A model generated the notes under the pieces. The model was given only the letters and a program-made list of their open reading frames with translations, made no database searches and was not told the DNA's origin. DNA of 64,000 nucleotides, from the NCBI RefSeq assembly GCF_001652915.1, contig NZ_BBQI01000130.1, positions 108,313-172,312 on the forward strand, given 5' to 3'. Each line of letters starts with the position of its first letter. Positions within the stretch are counted from its first letter, which is position 1. This document shows, piece by piece, positions 1 through 9,132 of this stretch. The DNA is from Cupriavidus sp. D384 (GTDB taxonomy: Bacteria > Pseudomonadota > Gammaproteobacteria > Burkholderiales > Burkholderiaceae). The translations under genes and the position numbers were made by a program.

Positions 1-1
1 C

Positions 2-397
2 CTGCAAAAACCGCAAGCCCGCGATCTCGCCCAGTCCGATCCTGCAGGCGCCGATAAGGCCTCCATCCAGCGCGGCGCGGTCCTGTTTTCGGCAGCATGC
101 GCGGCTTGTCATGGAGACAAATCGCCCATGCAAAGTCTTGGCGAACGGCCAAGCCTCGCGACTAGCACCGCCGTGCATGCGGCCACGCCGCGCAATACCG
201 TGCAAATGATGTTGGAAGGGGTGCCATGGCAAGGGGAACAGGCCCTGCACTACATGCCGCCGTTTGCACACACGCTGAATGACCGACAGGTGGCCGACAT
301 CGCCAACTATCTACGTGCGACCTATACCAACCAGCCGCCCTGGAAGGACGTCGTGCAGGCCGCAGCCGACATACGGAAGGGAGACCAATCGAGATGA
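2..397 (+). CDS. c-type cytochrome subunit of a molybdenum hydroxylase, C-terminal part
   Basis: The gene is cut by the left edge of the window; the reading frame is open from base 2 to the stop at 395-397. A CAACH heme-attachment motif lies at 98-112, and a later YMPPF stretch offers the likely axial methionine. The remainder looks like a single class I cytochrome c domain ending in the usual IANYLR-type helix. In related enzymes (nicotinate dehydrogenase and isoquinoline 1-oxidoreductase types) this subunit carries up to three hemes and passes electrons to the respiratory chain in the periplasm; the earlier hemes would lie outside the window. Its stop overlaps the next start in an ATGA, which supports translational coupling with the 2Fe-2S and molybdopterin subunits. 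The family role is well supported; the substrate is unknown. Confidence 0.85.
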   Translation: MQKPQARDLAQSDPAGADKASIQRGAVLFSAACAACHGDKSPMQSLGERPSLATSTAVHAATPRNTVQMMLEGVPWQGEQALHYMPPFAHTLNDRQVADIANYLRATYTNQPPWKDVVQAAADIRKGDQSR

Positions 398-882
398 TTC
401 ACCTCACAGTTAATGGTACCGATCACGCCCTCGATATCGATCCGGCCACCCCACTGCTGTATGCCCTGCGCGACCACCTTGGCCTGAATGGCGCCAAGTT
501 CGGCTGCGGCATGGGTCAGTGCGGGGCCTGCACGGTCATCGTGGACAACCAGCCGACTTTCTCGTGCCTCACGCCGGTTGCTGCGCTGGGCCAGCGTGCC
601 GTGCGGACCATCGAAAGCCTGGGAACCACCGACAAACCTGGCCGACTCCAGCAGGCGTTCATCGACCACCAGGCGGCACAGTGCGGCTATTGCATCGCCG
701 GCATGATCATGCGGGCCCAATCGCTGCTCGAAAGCAATCCGCACCCTACCGACGCGGAGATTCTGCAGCACATGGAGCCGAATCTCTGTCGGTGTGGCAC
801 GCATATGCGAATCCTGGCGGCGATCCGCGCCGCGAGCCCCGCACCCACGACGTCCCAGGCAAAGCCGGAGCGCAAGTCATGA
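394..882 (+). CDS. 2Fe-2S subunit of a molybdenum hydroxylase (IorA/NicA type)
   Basis: This 162-residue protein has the two-domain layout of small iron-sulfur subunits of molybdenum hydroxylases. The plant-ferredoxin half has cysteines at about 38, 43, 46 and 58 (GCGMGQCGAC). The C-terminal helical half binds a second 2Fe-2S cluster through cysteines at about 97, 100, 132 and 134 (CGYC and CRC). It should relay electrons from the molybdenum centre to the cytochrome c encoded just upstream. There is no signal peptide, so it is presumably carried out of the cell with the Tat-tagged partner, as known for this family. Both ends overlap neighbours by ATGA, making a tight operon. The substrate cannot be read from this subunit. 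Confidence 0.92.
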   Translation: MIHLTVNGTDHALDIDPATPLLYALRDHLGLNGAKFGCGMGQCGACTVIVDNQPTFSCLTPVAALGQRAVRTIESLGTTDKPGRLQQAFIDHQAAQCGYCIAGMIMRAQSLLESNPHPTDAEILQHMEPNLCRCGTHMRILAAIRAASPAPTTSQAKPERKS

Positions 883-3161
883 CGCATCAAGACGATCAGA
901 TCGACGATCACCCCGAGAGTCCCAAGCGCCGGGCCTTCATGATCTCCGGCTCGCTGTTCGTGGGCTTTTCCCTACTGCCAGCCAGCAATGCCCTGGCGGA
1001 ACTGGTTCTGGCCGATGAAGGGGCTGCGGTACGGGTCGGCAAGAAATTCGAGCAGTTGGCCGGTAGCCTCAAGACCAATCCCTTTCTGGATGCCTGGATC
1101 AAGGTCTCGCCCGATAATCACGTCACGGTCTACACGGGCAAGGTCGAACTCGGCACCGGTGTGAGAACCGCCTTGCATCAGGTGGCCGCCGAAGAACTGC
1201 AGATCGCACCCCATCTGATCACGTTTCTCACGGCAGATACCGCGCAATCGCCTGACGAAGGGTTGACCGCCGGCAGCCATACCATGGCGGACAGCGGGAG
1301 TGCGTTGCTCAATGCCGCCGCCCAGGTTCGTGGGTTGCTCAGCGACGCAGCGGCGCGCAAGTTTCGGGTCGACGCCTCGACGCTGAGCGTGGCCGACGCG
1401 CGGATTACCGCGCGTGACGGCCGCTCCGTGACATTTGCCGACCTCCTGCCGACCGTCAACCTTCATGTGGCCGCAAAGACCACTTCTCCGTTGCGCGATC
1501 CCGCATCTTTCACGGTGATTGGCACATCGATGCCACGCACCGATATCCCCGGAAAGGTCACGGGCGCGGCCAGTTACGTGCAAGACCTGCGGTTTCCCGG
1601 CATGGTTCACGCCCGTGTGGTACTCCCGCCGGTCTACGATGCGCCGTTGTTGGCGGTCGACGAGACGAAGGTGCGCGCCATGCCGGGCGTTGTCGCCGTG
1701 CTACGCGACGGCAACCTGCTTGCCGTGGTCACACAGCATGAGTGGCAAGCCGTCCAGGCCCAGCGTGTACTGTCCGCCGGATGCCGCTGGGGTAAAGGGC
1801 GGAGCTTGCCGCGCCCCGAGGACGTTCACGCGCAACTCAAGAAGATCGCCACCGAGCGCATCGTCATTGCGGACAGCAATGCGGTGATGTCTCCAGCGGT
1901 GAAGACGCTGTCGGCAACGTACACGAAGCCATACCTGATGCATGGGTCCATCGGGCCATCCGCATCCGTGGCCCATCTCGACGGCGGCATGCTTACCGTT
2001 TGGACCCACTCTCAGGGCGTGTATCCGCTGCGGGATGGCCTGGCGGAGATGCTGTCGATGGACAAGGAGAAAGTGCGCTGCATTCACGTCGTCGGCTCCG
2101 GGTGCTACGGGCACAACGGCGCAGACGATGCGGCGGCCCATGCCGCATGGATCGCGCGCGCACTTCCAGGCCGCCCCGTGCGCGTGCAATGGATGCGTGA
2201 CCAGGAACACGTCTGGGATCATTACACGCCTGCCATGGTCACGCAGGTCCAGGCCTCGCTGTCCGCCAACGGCACGATCGTGAACTGGGACTATGCACTG
2301 TGGAGCAGTTCCCACAACGAGCGCGTCGTCAATGCCGGTCGACTATTGCCCGCCACGCTTCTCGCCAAGCCGTTCAAGCCCGCCCCGTCGGTACCGATGT
2401 TGCAACCGGAGGGCGGCGGCGACCGGAACGCCATCCCGTTGTATCGCCTGCCGAAGCAGCACATCGTGAACAATTTCTCGCCGACGATGCCGCTACGGAC
2501 GTCTGCGATGCGATCGCTGGGCGCGCACTTGAACGTGTTCACGATTGAGACGTTCATGGACGACCTCGCCCTGGCCGCCGGCCAGGACCCAGTGGAGTTC
2601 CGGCTCAGACACATGGACGACCCGCGGGCCACCGATGTCATCCGTCTCGCCGCCCAGAAGTTCAACTGGCGCGACCGCAAGCGAAAGCCTGGTCACGGCT
2701 ATGGTTTCGCATTCGGCAAGTACAAGAACATCATGGCCTACATGGCGATTGCGCTGGAGGTCGCGGTCGAGAAAGACACCGGCAAGGTCCGCCTCGTCCA
2801 TGCGGAAGCTGCGGTCGATTGCGGACAGGTTGTCAATCCTGACGGGGTCCGCAATCAGGTCGAAGGCGGCATCCTTCAGTCGGCTAGCTGGACCCTCTAC
2901 GAACAAGTGAAGTTCGACGCCAATGGGCTGCGCAGTTTTGATTGGGGGACGTATCCAATCATGCGGTTCTCCTCCGTGCCGACCCAAGTCAATGTTCACC
3001 TGATCGATCGTCCGGGCGCGCCATTCCTCGGCGTCGCCGAGGCCCCCATGGGGCCCACCGCAGGCGCGATCGGCAATGCCATCCTTGACGCCACAAAACT
3101 CCGGCTCCGCGACATGCCGTTGGCCGGCGACCGCCTGCGCCGCCAACTACTCGCGTCTTAA
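879..3161 (+). CDS. molybdopterin-binding subunit of a molybdenum hydroxylase (IorB type)
   Basis: About 760 residues. I place the start at the ATG at 879 because it overlaps the upstream stop as ATGA and gives a Tat-type N-terminus (KRRAFM at about 16-21, then a hydrophobic stretch ending ASNALA). The open frame extends further upstream, but only as a shadow of the 2Fe-2S gene. The body matches the isoquinoline 1-oxidoreductase beta / xanthine dehydrogenase large-subunit family, with a GTGVRTALHQVAAEEL segment and near the C-terminus GVAEAPMGPTAG, whose glutamate corresponds to the catalytic base. It hydroxylates an aromatic heterocycle or oxidises an aldehyde using water as oxygen source. 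With the cytochrome and 2Fe-2S subunits it forms a periplasmic three-subunit dehydrogenase. The downstream monooxygenase favours an N-heterocycle, but that is inference. Confidence 0.9.
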   Translation: MTHQDDQIDDHPESPKRRAFMISGSLFVGFSLLPASNALAELVLADEGAAVRVGKKFEQLAGSLKTNPFLDAWIKVSPDNHVTVYTGKVELGTGVRTALHQVAAEELQIAPHLITFLTADTAQSPDEGLTAGSHTMADSGSALLNAAAQVRGLLSDAAARKFRVDASTLSVADARITARDGRSVTFADLLPTVNLHVAAKTTSPLRDPASFTVIGTSMPRTDIPGKVTGAASYVQDLRFPGMVHARVVLPPVYDAPLLAVDETKVRAMPGVVAVLRDGNLLAVVTQHEWQAVQAQRVLSAGCRWGKGRSLPRPEDVHAQLKKIATERIVIADSNAVMSPAVKTLSATYTKPYLMHGSIGPSASVAHLDGGMLTVWTHSQGVYPLRDGLAEMLSMDKEKVRCIHVVGSGCYGHNGADDAAAHAAWIARALPGRPVRVQWMRDQEHVWDHYTPAMVTQVQASLSANGTIVNWDYALWSSSHNERVVNAGRLLPATLLAKPFKPAPSVPMLQPEGGGDRNAIPLYRLPKQHIVNNFSPTMPLRTSAMRSLGAHLNVFTIETFMDDLALAAGQDPVEFRLRHMDDPRATDVIRLAAQKFNWRDRKRKPGHGYGFAFGKYKNIMAYMAIALEVAVEKDTGKVRLVHAEAAVDCGQVVNPDGVRNQVEGGILQSASWTLYEQVKFDANGLRSFDWGTYPIMRFSSVPTQVNVHLIDRPGAPFLGVAEAPMGPTAGAIGNAILDATKLRLRDMPLAGDRLRRQLLAS

Positions 3162-3173
3162 CAGGATCTCACC

Positions 3174-4307
3174 ATGCCTTCAACTCAGCGTCCGCGTGCC
3201 ATCATCATTGGCGGGTCCCTTGGCGGGCTATTCAACGCCATCTGTTTGCGTAAGATCGGTTGGGATGTGCAGGTCTTCGAGCGCTCACCCCAGGAACTTG
3301 ACAGTCGGGGCGGAGGTCTCGTCTTGCAGCCGGGCGTCACGGAAGCCCTTCACTTTGCTGACGCATCGCCCGGAGACGATTTTGGCGTCCCGTCGCGCGA
3401 CCGCATATTTGTGGAACGAGATGGCACGGCCCGCCGGGTCTATATGCCGCAGACGCAGATCGCATGGAACGGACTGTATCTGCGGTTGCGTCAGGCATTG
3501 GGCTCTGCCGCGGTGCATTCCGGCGAGACATTTGGTTCCTTTACGCAAGACGAAGAGCAAGTCACAGCGCACTTTGCATCGGGCGAATCCGTCCAAGGCG
3601 ACCTTCTCATTGGCGCGGATGGGCCTGCCTCAACGTTGCGCGAGCAGCTTCTTCCCCATCACCGGCCGCATTATGCAGGCTATGCCGCCTGGCGCGGTGT
3701 ATTGCCAGAGCAGGCGCTCAGCCAGCGCAGTGAAGCCCTCTTGCAGAATGTGTTTGCGTTTCAGGACGGTCCCCATCATCAGTTCCTGAGTTATCGCATT
3801 CCGGGAGAAGACGGCAGCGTCCGCGCCGGCGAGCGGCGGCAAAACTGGGTGTGGTATCAGAAGATCGCCAAGGGCAACGCGCTCGATGCGCTGCTACGGG
3901 ACCGTAACGGTCACGTGCATAGCCACTCCTTGCCGCCGGGAAGCATGCGTGACGAGGAGATTCTCTCGCTCACAACGGCTGCCCGGGAGTCCCTGGCACC
4001 GGCACTCGCTGATCTCGTGACTGCCACGCCAGATCCCTTTGTGCAACTGATCCAGGATTTCGAGTCGCCCAACATGGTCTTCGGTCGCGTGTTGCTTACC
4101 GGGGATGCGGCCTTCGTGGCGCGTCCTCACACAGGCGCAGGCGCCGGAAAGGCTGCTGCCGACGCACTCGCCCTGGCGCAGGCACTGCAAGTCAATCCTG
4201 CCGATCTGCACCGTGGGCTTGCGCTTTGGGAAAACGCGCGGTTACCCGAAAACCGGCAGCTGGTGCGATACGGCGTCGCGTTGGGCCGGCAGATCATGGG
4301 CAGCTAG
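3174..4307 (+). CDS. FAD-dependent aromatic monooxygenase (hydroxypyridine monooxygenase-like)
   Basis: A 377-residue group A flavoprotein monooxygenase. The N-terminal Rossmann motif is GGSLGGL (about 13-19), followed by an acidic residue in VFERSP that binds the FAD ribose. The DG motif region is LIGADGP, and the C-terminal GD motif is LLTGDAAFVARPHTGAGAGK. The early segment around RGGGLVLQPG resembles 2,6-dihydroxypyridine 3-monooxygenase and related enzymes more than salicylate hydroxylase. It starts 12 bases after the molybdenum subunit, so it is very likely co-transcribed. A pathway in which the Mo enzyme hydroxylates the ring and this enzyme adds a second oxygen is plausible. The family call is firm; the substrate is inferred from context. 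Confidence 0.82.
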   Translation: MPSTQRPRAIIIGGSLGGLFNAICLRKIGWDVQVFERSPQELDSRGGGLVLQPGVTEALHFADASPGDDFGVPSRDRIFVERDGTARRVYMPQTQIAWNGLYLRLRQALGSAAVHSGETFGSFTQDEEQVTAHFASGESVQGDLLIGADGPASTLREQLLPHHRPHYAGYAAWRGVLPEQALSQRSEALLQNVFAFQDGPHHQFLSYRIPGEDGSVRAGERRQNWVWYQKIAKGNALDALLRDRNGHVHSHSLPPGSMRDEEILSLTTAARESLAPALADLVTATPDPFVQLIQDFESPNMVFGRVLLTGDAAFVARPHTGAGAGKAAADALALAQALQVNPADLHRGLALWENARLPENRQLVRYGVALGRQIMGS

Positions 4308-4467
4308 GCCCCGGCCGCAGTGAATCGCGCGCGACCGCCCTCCGCAGCACCTCAGATCCCTAAGACATGTTGCGTAGCGCAACGCTGCTTTGCGCGCCGA
4401 TGGGATTCCAGTGGCAGGCGCTCGCGCCTACGCTTTCATTCATCGACCTCACCTAGGAAGCTCTGCA

Positions 4468-5580
4468 ATGTCAACGACACTCTTTTCGCCCATCTCTGTC
4501 GGCGAGCTCGTGCTGCCCCACCGTATTGTCATGGCACCGCTGACGCGCTCGCGTGCCGGGCAACCTGGCAACGTGCCTACGGCCATGAATGTCGAATACT
4601 ACCGACAGCGTGCGTCCGCGGCGCTCATTATTTCGGAGGCCACGCAGATCTCCCAGCAAGGGCAGGGTTATGCCTGGACACCCGGCATCTACAGCAAAGC
4701 ACAAATCGAAGGCTGGCGTGCCGTTGCCGACGCCGTCCATGACGCCGGCGGCCGGATGTTCCTGCAGCTTTGGCATGTCGGACGGGTGTCCCATCCCTCG
4801 TTCCAACCCAATGGTGCGCTTCCCGTGGCCCCCAGCGCCCTGCCGGTGCCCGGCAAGACATTCATCGAGGATGCCAACGGAAACGGCGTTTGGACCGACG
4901 TTCCGACGCCTCAGGCGCTCGGCCTGGATGGCATCGCCTCGATCGTCGCCGACTATCGCGTGGCGGCACGCAACGCGATCGCCGCAGGCATGGATGGGGT
5001 GGAGATTCATGCAGGGAACGGCTACTTGCTCGATCAGTTCATTAACTCGAACAGCAACCACCGGACGGACAGCTATGGTGGCAACATCGAGAATCGAGCC
5101 CGCCTGCTGCTGGAGGTAGTTGACGCCATCACGTCCGAAGTCGGCGCCGAGCGGGTAGGCGTGCGCCTCACGCCGATGGGCCGCTTCATGGGTATGGGAG
5201 ACGACACGCCAGAACAAACTTTTGGCTATATCGCGGAACGGCTGAATGCCTGGAAGCTAGCCTACCTCCATCTCGTGGAGCCGGCCATGGTTGGCAACGT
5301 CAAGGACGACGCGACCGATCCCCGATGGGATGCCATGATCCTGAGCATGCGCAAGGCCTATCACGGCATTCTGATTCTGGCAGGCGGCTACGATGGTAGC
5401 TCGGCAGCTCACGCGCTGGCGCAAGGTCGCGCCGACATCATTGCGTTTGGCCGGCCCTTCATCGGAAATCCGGACCTGCCAGAGCGCATCATGGCCGGTG
5501 CCACACTCAACACCCCCGACCCCACGACTTTCTTTGGTGGCACCAGCCTTGGCTATACCGACTACCCTAAGCTGGCCTGA
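4468..5580 (+). CDS. Old Yellow Enzyme family alkene reductase (NemA-like)
   Basis: About 370 residues, the usual length for N-ethylmaleimide reductase-type Old Yellow Enzymes. I chose the ATG at 4468 because AGGAAG lies about 8 bases upstream and the protein then begins with the family's usual FSPISVGELVLPHRIVMAPL. The FMN-barrel signature HAGNGYLLDQFINSNSNHRT is present, followed by YGGNIENRARLLLEV. The C-terminus has the phosphate-binding IAFGRPFIGNPDLP. These enzymes reduce activated C=C bonds with NAD(P)H in the cytosol. A gap of 160 bases separates it from the monooxygenase, so it may have its own promoter. In context it could reduce an unsaturated ring or ring-opened intermediate; a general stress role is also possible. 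Confidence 0.88.
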   Translation: MSTTLFSPISVGELVLPHRIVMAPLTRSRAGQPGNVPTAMNVEYYRQRASAALIISEATQISQQGQGYAWTPGIYSKAQIEGWRAVADAVHDAGGRMFLQLWHVGRVSHPSFQPNGALPVAPSALPVPGKTFIEDANGNGVWTDVPTPQALGLDGIASIVADYRVAARNAIAAGMDGVEIHAGNGYLLDQFINSNSNHRTDSYGGNIENRARLLLEVVDAITSEVGAERVGVRLTPMGRFMGMGDDTPEQTFGYIAERLNAWKLAYLHLVEPAMVGNVKDDATDPRWDAMILSMRKAYHGILILAGGYDGSSAAHALAQGRADIIAFGRPFIGNPDLPERIMAGATLNTPDPTTFFGGTSLGYTDYPKLA

Positions 5581-5595
5581 AGATCTATTCCCGAT

Positions 5596-5639
5596 GTACC
5601 GCAGGCGCCCATGAATCGTCTGGAGACGCCTGGTGGTAC
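5596..5639. terminator. possible hairpin between nemA-like gene and flgL
   Basis: The two genes converge on this 115-base gap. GTACC with CAGGCG at 5596-5607 can pair with CGCCTG and GGTAC at 5627-5639, and a smaller AAGATT/AATCTT hairpin follows at 5661-5676. Neither has a clear T-tract, so intrinsic termination is only a guess. Confidence 0.3.
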
Positions 5640-5695
5640 GCGGAGGCAATCGCTCTTGGCAAGATTTCCCAATCTTTATTGCCCCCCTACCAGCA

Positions 5696-6928
5696 TCACA
5701 GGAACCTGAACAGGTTCATTTGCTGGATCTGCATGAACGATTGCTGCGCACCCTGCAGTGCCGTCTGACGCTGGTAGTACTCGGTGATGGCGGACGCGTA
5801 GTCCAGTTCCGTCAGATCCGAGAGCGTCTTGGAGTTGCTCAGGTCGCGGTTCGAGCCGATGGTATCCAGCGCATCGAGTTCGTTCATGCGGGAGCCCACC
5901 GATGCACGCACCGTCAGCACGTTGTCCAGCGAGTTGTTGTTCTGGCGCAGGCCCGTGGCAATGACGTTCTGCAGGTTGGCTGCTGCCACGTCCTGGGCAG
6001 TGCCCGAGTCGATCGGCGTGCGCAGCGCGGTGATCACGTCCTTCAGGTTGGCGAACATGTCGGCGCCTGCCTGCTGGGCCGGCTGCAACTTGAACGTGTC
6101 GCCGTTGGCGGGTGCGCCCTTGATCGAGAACGACACACCAGCCACGCTGATGGCGCCGCCGTCCACGTAGTTCGTGGCCGCGCCGACGGCCGTGCCCGTC
6201 GTGTCATCGGTGACCTGGTATTGCGTGACACCGGCACCATTGATCGAGAACTTCACGCTCAGCGAATGGCCGTACAGTGCATTGCTGGGATCGGTCACCG
6301 AGATCGAGCTGAAGGTGCCCGTACCGTTGTTCGCGCTGCTGCCCTTGATGACGTAGCCAGCGTTGGCCGTGACGGACTGGAAGATCTCGGCGCCGTTGTT
6401 GCCGGATTCCATCTGGCGGGCCACGTCCACCTGCAGCAGCTGGTGGCCGGTGTCGCCCTGGTACGTGAGGTTGCCGGCGGCATCGGCCACAAACGGTGCG
6501 GCGCCGGTCTTCAGGCCAGCGAACAGGTAGTTGCCGTTGCCGTCGTCGGCGTTGGCAAGGCCCACCAGCTGGTCGTACTGGCCCTGCAGGGCCGTTGCCA
6601 GCGATGCGCGATCGTTGTCGCTCAGCGTGCCGTTACCGGCGTTCACCAGCAGCGTCTTGATGTTCTGCAGCGTGGTGGTCACCGTCGACAGCGAGTTTTC
6701 TTCCAGGCCCAGCGATGCGTTGGCCTGCTTGCGCGATGCGGTGTACTGACCGTTCACGGCCACCGACTGCGACACGCCCAGCGCGCGCGTGGCGGCGACG
6801 GGGTCGTCCGACGGCGTCAGCACGCGGCGGCCGGTAGCCAGCTGTTGCTGTACGTGCAGCAGGTTGGACTGCTGGCTGTTCATCGAGGACAGGCCCTGGT
6901 GATACAGGGTGGAGGTTGCGACGCGCAT
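5696..6928 (-). CDS. flgL: flagellar hook-associated protein 3, FlgL
   Basis: A 410-residue hook-filament junction protein. The N-terminal flagellin-like helix begins MRVATSTLYHQGL and runs into QQQLATGRRVLTPSDDP. The C-terminal helix ends with a glutamine-rich segment and MNLFRFL, matching FlgL. These two ends form the coiled coil of the export-assembled axial protein. The middle (about 190-290) carries a beta-rich module with a GDTFKLQP motif that also appears in FlgK here. The start is supported by AAGGAA about 9 bases upstream. It lies 43 bases after flgK and is presumably co-transcribed from the sigma-28 promoter before flgK. FlgN, encoded at 18315, is the expected export chaperone. Confidence 0.95.
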   Translation of the reverse strand: MRVATSTLYHQGLSSMNSQQSNLLHVQQQLATGRRVLTPSDDPVAATRALGVSQSVAVNGQYTASRKQANASLGLEENSLSTVTTTLQNIKTLLVNAGNGTLSDNDRASLATALQGQYDQLVGLANADDGNGNYLFAGLKTGAAPFVADAAGNLTYQGDTGHQLLQVDVARQMESGNNGAEIFQSVTANAGYVIKGSSANNGTGTFSSISVTDPSNALYGHSLSVKFSINGAGVTQYQVTDDTTGTAVGAATNYVDGGAISVAGVSFSIKGAPANGDTFKLQPAQQAGADMFANLKDVITALRTPIDSGTAQDVAAANLQNVIATGLRQNNNSLDNVLTVRASVGSRMNELDALDTIGSNRDLSNSKTLSDLTELDYASAITEYYQRQTALQGAQQSFMQIQQMNLFRFL

Positions 6929-6971
6929 GGCGTGATTCCTTCTTTTCCGGTGTTGTCAGGGATGTCCGCGA

Positions 6972-8888
6972 TCAGGCGATGCTGACCAGCGTGTCGAAGA
7001 TCGTGCTGGCCGCCTGGATGACCTTGGCGTTGGCCTGGTACAGCTGCTGGAACTTCAGCAGGTTCACGGTTTCCTCGTCCATGTTCACGCCCGACACCGA
7101 CTGCTGTGCCGTGTAGATCTGGTCCGTGATGCTGTCCTGCGAGGTCGAGGCGATATCGATCGACTTGGCCTTGCTGCCGACGTCGTTGACCAGCTGGGCA
7201 TACGCGTCATTGAAGCTCGACGTGCCGTTGATGGTCTTGGCGGTCTGCAGCTTCGCCAGCTTGAGCATGTTGCCGTTGTCGGCCACCGCGCCCGTGTTGT
7301 TCGACAGCGTGAACGTGTCGCCATTCTGCGGCGTGCCGTTGAAGCTGAACGTCATGCCGTTGATCGTGTAGTCGACACCCGTGGCCGTGGCCGTGGCCGC
7401 CGGCTGCGTGGCAAGCACACCGCTTGCGTCGGAAAACACATACTTCGACGTCGCGGAATCGTACTTCGCCGTCAGGCTGCCCGCGAGCAGCGAAAGGGGC
7501 TGCGCCACGTTCGTCAGCGACGCCTTCACCGTGCCGGTGTTCTGCGTGCTGGCATCCACGCGCGCCGGCGACGCCGCGGCGATCTTGGCCGGATCGGTGA
7601 TCAGCGAGCCAAAGCCGGCTGCGGCATTGCGGGTGGGTTGCACCTCGAAGGAGTCACCGCCCCCCATTGCCTTATTGATGCTGACCGAAAAGCCGTCGGC
7701 AGCGATTGCCATCGGATACGTGGCGGTGGCGGCAGGCTTGCTTGCCACAACCTGGTTGTCGGACTTGCGCAGCAGCGTGTAGTTGGTGCCGTCAAACTTC
7801 AGCGTGTAGTCGCTGGTCGTCAGGTTGCCGGTGTTGGTGATCGTAGCCGTGGCCACGGCATTCGACGTGTTCTTGCTGTTCGCGAAGACCGTTGGCGAGC
7901 CCAGCGAGAAGACGTCGGTACCGATCGCGCCGTTCAGGTCGATGCCCAGCTTGTGCTGGTCGTTGAACGTCTGGCCGATGGCCAGCGACAGGCGGCCGAT
8001 GGCGTTCTGCGCGGCGTCCAGTGATTCCGAGCGGAAGCGCAGCAGGCCACCGATCGAACCTCCCGTGACGGCGCCCGGCTCGGCTTCCACGGTGTTGCCG
8101 TTGGGCAACGTGTAGGCAATGGTGGTGCGGCTCGGATCGCTCGACGACGGCACCGCCTTGATGTCGTAGGAATCGCTGCCCATCACCAGCGGCTGGCCAT
8201 TGCCGACGAACACGTTATACGTGCCGCCGTCCTGCACCACCACCTTGGCGCCCACCAGTTCGGTCAGCTTGGCCACGGCCTGGTCGCGCTGGTCGAGCAG
8301 GTCGTTGGGAGGCTGGCCGCCGGCTGAGGCGGTCATGCGCGAGATTTCCTTGTTCAGGCTGGCGATCTGCTTCGTGTAGTCGTTCACCTGCGTGACCGAC
8401 GACTGCAGCTGGGTGTTGATGCCGTTCTGCAGCTGCTTGAAGTAATCGCTCGACGACTTGATCTGGCCCGCCAGCGCCTGCGCCGACGAGATCATGCCCT
8501 GGCGCGTGGCCGGGTCCGAAGGCGTGTCCGACACGGCCTGCACGGCCGCGAAGAACTTCTGCATCAGCGGTGCCAGGCCGCCCTTTTCGTCGGCCAGCAG
8601 GTTGTCGATCTGGCGGATCTGGTCCGAGTAGGTCGACAGGTCATAGCTGGCGGAGGTGGCGCCACGCAGCTGGCCGGTCAGGAAGCCGTCATACACGCGC
8701 TGCACGGTGATCGTGTTCGAACCCTGGCCGTAGAAGCCCGAACCCGTGGCCTGGCCGCCGGCCGACGCAATGATCGTGTTCTGGCGCGTATAGCCTGCCG
8801 TGGCCGCGTTGCTGAAGTTGTGGCCGACCGTGGTAAGGCCGTTCTGGGCGACGTTCAGGCCCGACAGACCGATATTAAACAGAGACAT
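6972..8888 (-). CDS. flgK: flagellar hook-associated protein 1, FlgK
   Basis: About 638 residues. The start is set at the ATG at 8888 because the protein then begins MSLFNIGLSGLNVAQNGL, the conserved FlgK N-terminus; the frame is open a little further upstream without family similarity. NFSNAATAGYTRQN follows, and the C-terminus has NMDEETVNLLKFQQLYQANA and ends DTLVSIA. FlgK is exported and forms the first junction layer between hook and filament. The central region contains two related beta modules (about residues 340-430 and 460-555), each ending in a GD-x-F motif. A near-perfect sigma-28 promoter lies 66 bases upstream, so flgKL are late-class genes. Confidence 0.96.
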   Translation of the reverse strand: MSLFNIGLSGLNVAQNGLTTVGHNFSNAATAGYTRQNTIIASAGGQATGSGFYGQGSNTITVQRVYDGFLTGQLRGATSASYDLSTYSDQIRQIDNLLADEKGGLAPLMQKFFAAVQAVSDTPSDPATRQGMISSAQALAGQIKSSSDYFKQLQNGINTQLQSSVTQVNDYTKQIASLNKEISRMTASAGGQPPNDLLDQRDQAVAKLTELVGAKVVVQDGGTYNVFVGNGQPLVMGSDSYDIKAVPSSSDPSRTTIAYTLPNGNTVEAEPGAVTGGSIGGLLRFRSESLDAAQNAIGRLSLAIGQTFNDQHKLGIDLNGAIGTDVFSLGSPTVFANSKNTSNAVATATITNTGNLTTSDYTLKFDGTNYTLLRKSDNQVVASKPAATATYPMAIAADGFSVSINKAMGGGDSFEVQPTRNAAAGFGSLITDPAKIAAASPARVDASTQNTGTVKASLTNVAQPLSLLAGSLTAKYDSATSKYVFSDASGVLATQPAATATATGVDYTINGMTFSFNGTPQNGDTFTLSNNTGAVADNGNMLKLAKLQTAKTINGTSSFNDAYAQLVNDVGSKAKSIDIASTSQDSITDQIYTAQQSVSGVNMDEETVNLLKFQQLYQANAKVIQAASTIFDTLVSIA

Positions 8889-8953
8889 GTTTGTCTGACT
8901 CCGGATCGAATGGCTAGCCAGCGGCAAACGGCCGACGGCGGTGGATGTGTTGG

Positions 8954-8981
8954 TTATCGGCGGAAATGCGGCGCGACTTTA
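8954..8981 (-). promoter_or_regulatory. sigma-28 (FliA) promoter of flgKL
   Basis: Read on the minus strand, TAAAG (8981-8977) is followed by exactly 15 bases and GCCGATAA (8961-8954). This matches the enterobacterial sigma-28 consensus at every conserved position. It lies about 66 bases upstream of the flgK start and points at flgK. FliA is encoded in this window at 62214-62930. Confidence 0.88.
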
Positions 8982-9132
8982 GCGTCGCAATGCGCTGAAA
9001 TACGCGCCAGCCGTAAGCATTCACTCTCATTGCAGCCCAACGCGGAAGCGCAAACAGCGCGACCGCTAGACGGTCACGCTGAATGGGGAACGAACTGGCG
9101 GCATTTGCGGCTGGCATCACCGCCCGGGAGCG

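Noticed and set aside
519..878. An upstream extension of the molybdopterin subunit by 120 codons.
   Set aside because: It overlaps the 2Fe-2S gene in another frame, and would bury the Tat signal. The ATG at 879 couples properly.
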